Assembly (NCBI GenBank): GCA_930367205.1
Contig: OV884011.1
Span: 125,755,910 to 125,819,909 of the forward strand
DNA from: Acanthosoma haemorrhoidale
Taxonomy: Eukaryota; Arthropoda; Insecta; Hemiptera; Acanthosomatidae
Direction: 5' to 3'
Length of the DNA stretch: 64,000 nt
Numbering within the stretch: the stretch's first letter is position 1; every line of letters begins with the position of its first letter. Shown piece after piece: positions 59,008-64,000 of this stretch. A program made the position numbers and the translations under genes. Under the pieces are notes generated by a model. The model was not told where the DNA came from and ran no database searches. It saw nothing but the letters and a program-made list of their open reading frames with translations.

Positions 59008-59567
59008 GGTGTTTTGTTTTGTTGATGTGGATTGAAGGGTTGTGATGGGAATGATTTTTGTTCAGGTGTTTGAAAGTTAAGTCGTTGCTCATTATTTCTA
59101 AAGCTCTGTCGGGGTTCATAACGTTGCTGGTAGTTATATCGATGTTGAAAGTCATTGTTTTGTTGATAATTATGTCTATAGTTATTTTGGTACTGTCGAG
59201 GTTGAAATTGGTGCCCATTATAGCCATTTCTCCTATAATTGTTTTGTCTGAAGTTTTGTCTAGGTCGGTATTCTTGTTGGCTGTTGTTAGTGTTTCCTTG
59301 AGGATACATATCTTCCATTATAATCCTACAGTTATTATACAAAACGTTTTTCATTTGTATCAGGTCGTTAATAATAAAATGGTTGAGTGCGTCCATAAGT
59401 CTTGATGGCAAATTTCTAAGAACGTGGCCTACAATTAGTACCTTTTGTGGTAATATTTCTTGTTCTTTATTACAGATAGAGGTGTCAATCATTATACGGT
59501 TCTGAATTAGAATTTGTCGTGGGATAATTCTGTTAATAAAGTCAATAGTGTGTTCGTTTCTGTACAT
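58959..59567 (-). pseudogene. gag C-terminal part of the errantivirus-like relic
   Basis: A 202-residue frame. The N-terminal part is globular (MYRNEHTIDFINRIIP). From about residue 85 it is a low-complexity tail of N, Q, R, Y and F (for example RQNFRQNNYRRNGYNGHQ), which probably binds RNA in place of zinc knuckles. Confidence 0.7.
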
Positions 59568-60099
59568 ATGAGTCTGAGAGATTTAATGTTGTAGGTGTAA
59601 TGTTCTCCGACTGTCCTTAAAGTGATTTATTAAATGTAATTTCAATTCATTTATTGATAGGAAGTCTTCATACATGCATAAATGTTACACTTCGCCAGTG
59701 GGTCTAGAAAGAGCTATTTGTATGAGTCTATGTTCGTTATGTATTCTGTTAGTGATTGTTTCGTTACATACTGTCGAATATATTTTTTCTAGTGGTATAA
59801 TGAAGCAGACTACATCTTATTTTCGTCAAACGTGAAATACATTCGATTGGGTTTTCATTATAATAAGATTTTAAAAACTAATTGTTCTCTTCTATGCATA
59901 TCTGGATATTTTTTCTTTAGAAAATCAATTATTTGTTGCGCGCATACAAATTAGCATAATAACAGTGTTACGTTACATAAGTGTGAACGAGTAATGGCTT
60001 TTGTTCATGGCGAGGTTACAATATATAGCGGAAGGGAAAGGAAATGACATACTTTTCTTTATCTTGTCTTGATTGTGCTTCTGTATAACTGTTGTCATT

Positions 60100-60760
60100 A
60101 CGGACCCAAGGGCTTCAACACAATTCGTGCGACTAAAGGGCTAATGTGCTGCCATCGAGAGGGACATCGGTGGAGTTCTGGTGGCAGTAAGGCACGGCAT
60201 CACTTTTAAAGAAGTTGATCCGCCACTAACAACTAGCAATGCCATCTATACTTGACGAGTAAAGTAAATTTAGGGAAACCCATCTACCTTAGCATTTAGC
60301 AGCCCTCGTTCTCTTGGTCATGCAGTTACCTGCATTTTACACGAATTACACCACCCTTGGCTTAGTAGTCGGACCACAGGTGAGCCAGCCCGGTATGCAG
60401 CCCCTCTCCCCACAAAGTACGACTATGGTTGGGGTCACTGCGAACTGTTTCGGTCACAAATTTACCACAACCAGCTCTCCAAGGAAGCAAATCCGAAACT
60501 TGATGCAAATCTGGAAGACATATGGTCGGTGAGCTGGAAAAATGGCATGGACAACAATCACATGCGTTGGTGTGCGTGGAACACTCACAACTGGAATCAT
60601 CGATATCATACTGTTGGCCTCCTACTCGAGTTGCTTACCTGTGTCTTCCACAGTGCGAACACCAAGCCACAGGTTCCGTAAGCACCACGTATTTATTCCC
60701 TGCGGATGTAGGCGTGTCTTGGCCTTTTCAGGATTTTTGAGTTAGTTTGAGTTAGTAGTC
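60100..60760 (+). other. GC-richer unassigned block in AK1 intron 1
   Basis: Higher GC than its flanks, with short open frames (60314-60532, 60522-60740) that show no recognisable domain. Inserted repeat DNA is likely but no family can be named. Confidence 0.3.
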
Positions 60761-60897
60761 CCCATATCCACAGTCTCCACAGAGGACCACATTATAGAGA
60801 GTTGAAGTCCCTCTATTTCAGCAATCTTATTTCCTTCTTCTTTTTCCACCTAGTTGTTTCTTCTTTAGAGTTGCAGCTACAATACGATCCAAGATAC

Positions 60898-61161
60898 TTA
60901 CAAAAGTTCTACAACATTTGTCATTCCATCAGCGGTGAAATCGTGAGCTACACGAAAACGTGATCTGTCAACGATAGATGACTTCATCCACTGCAATTCC
61001 TGATTAACTTTGTTTAACATGACCTCTCCTCCGGCCCTTCTCCCTCCTTCCCTTCCCCTACCGATGACAGCAGGCGTTCGAGGAGGGCATTTATCTTGGT
61101 TTAAATTAGTTCTTAAGTTAGTTTTTGGCCCACCATTTCGTAACACATAAGAGATTCCCAT
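60898..61161 (-). other. unrecognised 87-codon frame, coding-like
   Basis: The frame starts MGISYVLRNGGPKTNLRTNL and ends with ELQWMKSSIVDRSRFRVAHD and a short tail. The mixed, protein-like composition differs from chance frames nearby. A Gly/Arg-rich middle (GRGREGGRRAGGEV) is GC-rich. No family recognised; it may be a repeat-derived ORF. Confidence 0.3.
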
Positions 61162-61849
61162 CGCCTGGTCTTATCTTTTCTTCTTACAGTAATCTATTTT
61201 TGTTTACATGTCCTTAAAATGCAGCTCTGGTGCAGTTCAAGGAGCTCAAGTACGTTTGTATATATTTTTGTCAATTAATAAATCAACGAGGGTTCTGAAA
61301 AAATAATTCTTTAAAAAAAATATAAAAACACCGTGTGCTTACAATCCCAGCAGTGTTTTTGGACAAAACTCTTTAGTCAAAACAAAACAAGTTTGTAACT
61401 CAGTAGTTTCTACTGTTAAGAAAACCCAGTAATAAAATTTGGTAGCCTGTTAAATTAGGCCTGTCCTCTGTTAGGCGCTGAACAACTATTTAGACTTTGG
61501 TCTTTGAAAGTTTGTTAGTTAATATAACAGTCTGAAAGGTGAAATTACAACGTAAAGTAAGAATTCCCTTTGGCTGGCACTACACACTCCTACGAGAAGC
61601 CAGAACTAATAAAATGAGCTATACATATCTTGGTGTTCATACTTCAACATTCATAGTTTAAATTAAGTATAATTTGAAGCGCCTGGTCATTTTAATAAAA
61701 CTTATGATTGCTATCAAAGTAGTCAAGAATAGATAATATTTTATTTAATGAATAGTTTGTTGGAAACTTATAACACAGCAAGCTATCAGTTTTACTACCG
61801 ATAAAATTTCGAAAACTAGTAAATATCACATTACTTGAATCTTCCTTAC

Positions 61850-61939
61850 CTTAAGGTCGATGAAATAGTGAGATATCAGATATCCGATAACGCACGAGAT
61901 GAACCATACCGCGTTCCAGACGAGGAACGAACTTGACAT
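61850..61939 (-). CDS. Ak1: AK1 alternative first exon encoding a membrane anchor
   Basis: 30 codons from ATG 61939-61937 to donor AAG|gtaagg in phase 0. An in-frame TAG four codons upstream of the ATG (61951-61949) fixes the start. Residues 5-23 (FLVWNAVWFISCVIGYLIS) form one hydrophobic segment, followed by polar HYFIDLK. Splicing to exon 54771-54708 continues as [11 protein letters not shown] in frame, adding 33 residues in total before the usual Met and giving a 230-residue protein. Little charge before the segment and lysines after it fit an N-out, kinase-in-cytosol anchor (inference). The joining splice is 7.1 kb long and needs transcript support. Confidence 0.65.
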
Positions 61940-61941
61940 AT

Positions 61942-61947
61942 AACTGA
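61942..61947 (-). promoter_or_regulatory. candidate initiator for the upstream AK1 promoter
   Basis: TCAGTT on the - strand matches the arthropod initiator TCAGTY, a few bases upstream of ATG 61939. A weak TATA-like tatatt lies about 35 bases further upstream. Confidence 0.35.
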
Positions 61948-61999
61948 ACTAAATGAGAGACTTGTATTTTTAGTTTGAATATAGGGCGCCTTGAAGCAC

Positions 62000-63280
62000 A
62001 TTCGGGCTGGCTAGGATTTCATCCGAGATTTATCACTCTTATTTTTGTAACGTAAACAAGCTCTCTTACTCTTGGCATATATTAATATATCAATTAATAA
62101 AAAATAAATGCAAAAATCAAAGAAGGGTTGCTAGTTCCACGTATTACTCGTACATTGATCTATTCGAGCGATGAGTAGAAACAACCGTTCTTTGAATTCC
62201 TAAATTATACTATTAGTTTTTTTTTCAAAGTACGATTTTTAGACGGGAAATTCTAACTTATTTTCCGATCTTACATGATACGTAATTTTTTATATACTTA
62301 CTTCGGTCGTACTTACGCCCTCCGCCGTCTCTCAGACCTGTCGCCTCAATCACTTTTCCTTTCTGCAACAAATTTAAATATTACTGCAATGTGTAATAAG
62401 TGAACATTACCTACAAATGATGATAATATTACAAATCAGGGCGTTGAGATCTTTAATTTTATACCCTACTCGGTATGATAGGAAAATAGTTAATTTTGAA
62501 ATATTGATTCATTTTTTAATGGCCCTTTCAATATTTTTGATAGCGCTGTTTTTATTTTTAGCATCCAGTGCATCACAAGGAATTACCATGAAAAATATCG
62601 TCCCTCTAAAAAAAAGTTGTGTTAAAGTGGTGGACAACTTTATATATATATTGAAACCTACCTCATTTTTTACCATTTATTTTTCTAATTTATTAGATCA
62701 ATTGACCTTAACTAATTTGGTAGGTCCGTCATGAGATCTTTAATTCAACTTGTTTTTATGTCTTCGACATAGGAAATTATCCCGATTGAATCGCCCGATC
62801 TCAAGGCTAATGTTATAGTTATTAATAAATTGAGAAACTGGGAATTGTGAAATATATACAAATAAAATGGTTATAACAAATAATTATAATTATAAAGAGT
62901 GCTGACATTAATTATATAAAAAATATTCAATTCCTTTTGAACAAGGATAGTTACTACTAAGTACAATAAAAAAAACATGAAAATTGAGCTCAACCTCTTT
63001 TAATGGATCCATAATAATAAAAAAACAATATCAATATCACCCAATCGATGATCTCCGTTTAATCCAATCAACGTTACTGTTGATCTCTTCTTCTTCTTCT
63101 TCTTCTTCTCCTCTTCTTCTGTTGGATACCGCCAAGTCGGGGTCTTGCTCTTGTTCGCTCTCTGGCTGTTAGGCTAAGACTGGCTCAGACTGGCCCTCCA
63201 TCTCATCCCCACTCCTAAGAGCACAAAGGGCTGATGCTGACCAGGTGGAAGGCTTGCAGGACATGATATTCTCAAATATC
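62000..63280. other. AT-rich region upstream of AK1, nothing recognised
   Basis: It contains a (TTC)n-type microsatellite at 63079-63120. Open frames at 62417-62734 and 62984-63172 have no recognisable features. Confidence 0.45.
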
Positions 63281-63289
63281 ATGAATGTT

Positions 63290-63291
<2 letters not shown>

Positions 63292-63350
<59 letters not shown>
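63292..63350. repeat. (AT)n microsatellite
   Basis: About 58 bases of uninterrupted alternating A and T. Its length may be unreliable in assembly. Confidence 0.95.
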
Positions 63351-63351
<1 letters not shown>

Positions 63352-63535
63352 TTATCTGTCAGTAAGCCAATAAGAACCGCAAACAATAACACGACCCGTG
63401 TAGCTAATATGTAGAGCAAACCAGCTCCTATGTATAGAAGATAAAATGATAATAAAGCAGTTGATTTCTAGCAGTGGTATAGTGTTGTTCTACCCCCCCC
63501 CTTATTTACGTAATCTCTTCAGCCTAATCTAACTT

Positions 63536-64000
63536 GTGCCGAAATCCGGGAAACATACCTAAGACGCAGTCACGGGACTTGAGCAATTAGTGGTCTCAGG
63601 TATCGGGAGTAACTTTGCCAATATATTTTAATCGGTACTAGCCAGAGTATCAACAGTGGAAGTATAGGGGAGAAGGAACAATTTGCTAAATTGGAGCACG
63701 AACTGGTGAAAGCTGTTGAGGAACGAGCGAAACAGGAGTACCAGCTAACGAAGGCGGAAGAGACGACGCAGATGGAGCTGGTGAAGATTAGGACGAAAAC
63801 TCTCCCTTCATTCACGGAGTGATCAGCCAGCTGGAACCTTTTACGGGTGTAACGGGCGATCTCGACTACTTTATTAAAGGTGGTGATCAAATCAAGGACT
63901 TAATTATAGCCCGGAAGGACGCGGGTACGCTGGCAGAATCAGACGTAAGACTTCTAGAAACTTCGCTAATGGGCCGTATTTCAAGACGTGCTCTAAATGC
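63536..64000 (+). mobile_element. Ty3/Gypsy-type retroelement, 5' part (PBS and gag start), runs off the window
   Basis: gtgccgaaatccgggaa at 63536-63552 looks like a tRNA primer-binding site. A gag-like frame follows: FAKLEHELVKAVEERAKQEY, then, after one frameshift near 63815, ISQLEPFTGVTGDLDYFI and DVRLLETSLMGRISRRALN. The E-P-F-T-G/L-D-Y-F pattern is the start of Gypsy-type capsid. The upstream LTR should lie before about 63530; its boundaries were not resolved. Confidence 0.65.

Larger units (their letters stand above)
57650..60000 (-). mobile_element. errantivirus-like Ty3/Gypsy relic: gag, protease, deleted pol
   Basis: Read on the - strand: gag from about 59960 (FLSINELKLHLINHF, SQTHMYRNEHTIDFINR) ending in an Asn/Gln/Arg-rich tail without CCHC knuckles, as in errantiviruses. 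Then an aspartic protease (58378-59007). Then, with no RT or RNase H between, the RNase H-integrase linker (DNKAINGEKHQIIISRGHNN). The last frame (58083-57691) is basic and may be the integrase C-terminus or env-proximal sequence. The internal pol deletion lies near 58380. The element is non-functional. Confidence 0.75.

Noticed and set aside
1..64000. CRISPR arrays, bacterial operons, rRNA genes
   Set aside because: No regularly spaced repeats, bacterial gene organisation or rRNA signature was seen.

Overview
This window looks like nuclear DNA from an arthropod, most likely an insect. It is AT-rich with long introns, spliceosomal GT-AG junctions and AATAAA polyadenylation signals. Only a few percent is host coding sequence. 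Most recognisable protein-like sequence belongs to decayed transposable elements typical of insects (Jockey-like and other non-LTR elements, Ty3/Gypsy including errantivirus-like, BEL/Pao, mariner, hAT, tRNA-derived SINEs). No species is claimed.

Three host genes can be assembled exon by exon with matching splice phases. (1) A + strand gene of three exons (15951-24607) encodes a 106-residue charged, coiled-coil-prone protein resembling small centrosomal proteins (kizuna N-terminus or CEP15/C3orf14, not decided). (2) About 3.4 kb downstream on the same strand is an LRRC51 orthologue in four exons (28029-31990), a leucine-rich-repeat protein linked to cilia. (3) On the - strand lies adenylate kinase 1 (41057-54762), with an additional far-upstream exon (61850-61939) that would add a 30-residue hydrophobic N-terminus in frame and so make a membrane-anchored isoform.

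Layout. 1-2.45 kb: a Jockey-like element whose 5' part is inverted (twin-priming structure). 2.5-15.9 kb: mostly unassigned AT-rich DNA with non-LTR remnants (4.4-5.0 and 8.8-9.3 kb), a Tc1/mariner-type MITE (9.33-9.55 kb) and a decayed repeat ORF family (14.8-15.35 kb). 15.9-32.3 kb: the coiled-coil gene and LRRC51, with introns holding repeat duplications, a tandem 0.65-0.75 kb unit, RT fragments and a SINE. 33.3-43.4 kb: a dense transposon graveyard (mariner, three hAT 3' ends in direct and inverted orientation, BEL/Pao pol, two non-LTR copies). 41-62 kb: the AK1 gene, whose introns hold non-LTR, SINE, errantivirus gag-protease and pol fragments. 63.3-64 kb: an AT microsatellite followed by the gag start of a Gypsy-type element that runs off the window.

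The main biological points are the predicted membrane-anchored AK1 isoform, the pairing of a centrosome-like gene with LRRC51, a duplicated LRRC51 splice acceptor and partial exon just past its stop codon, and an in-frame TGA with open lysine-rich sequence after it in the coiled-coil gene.
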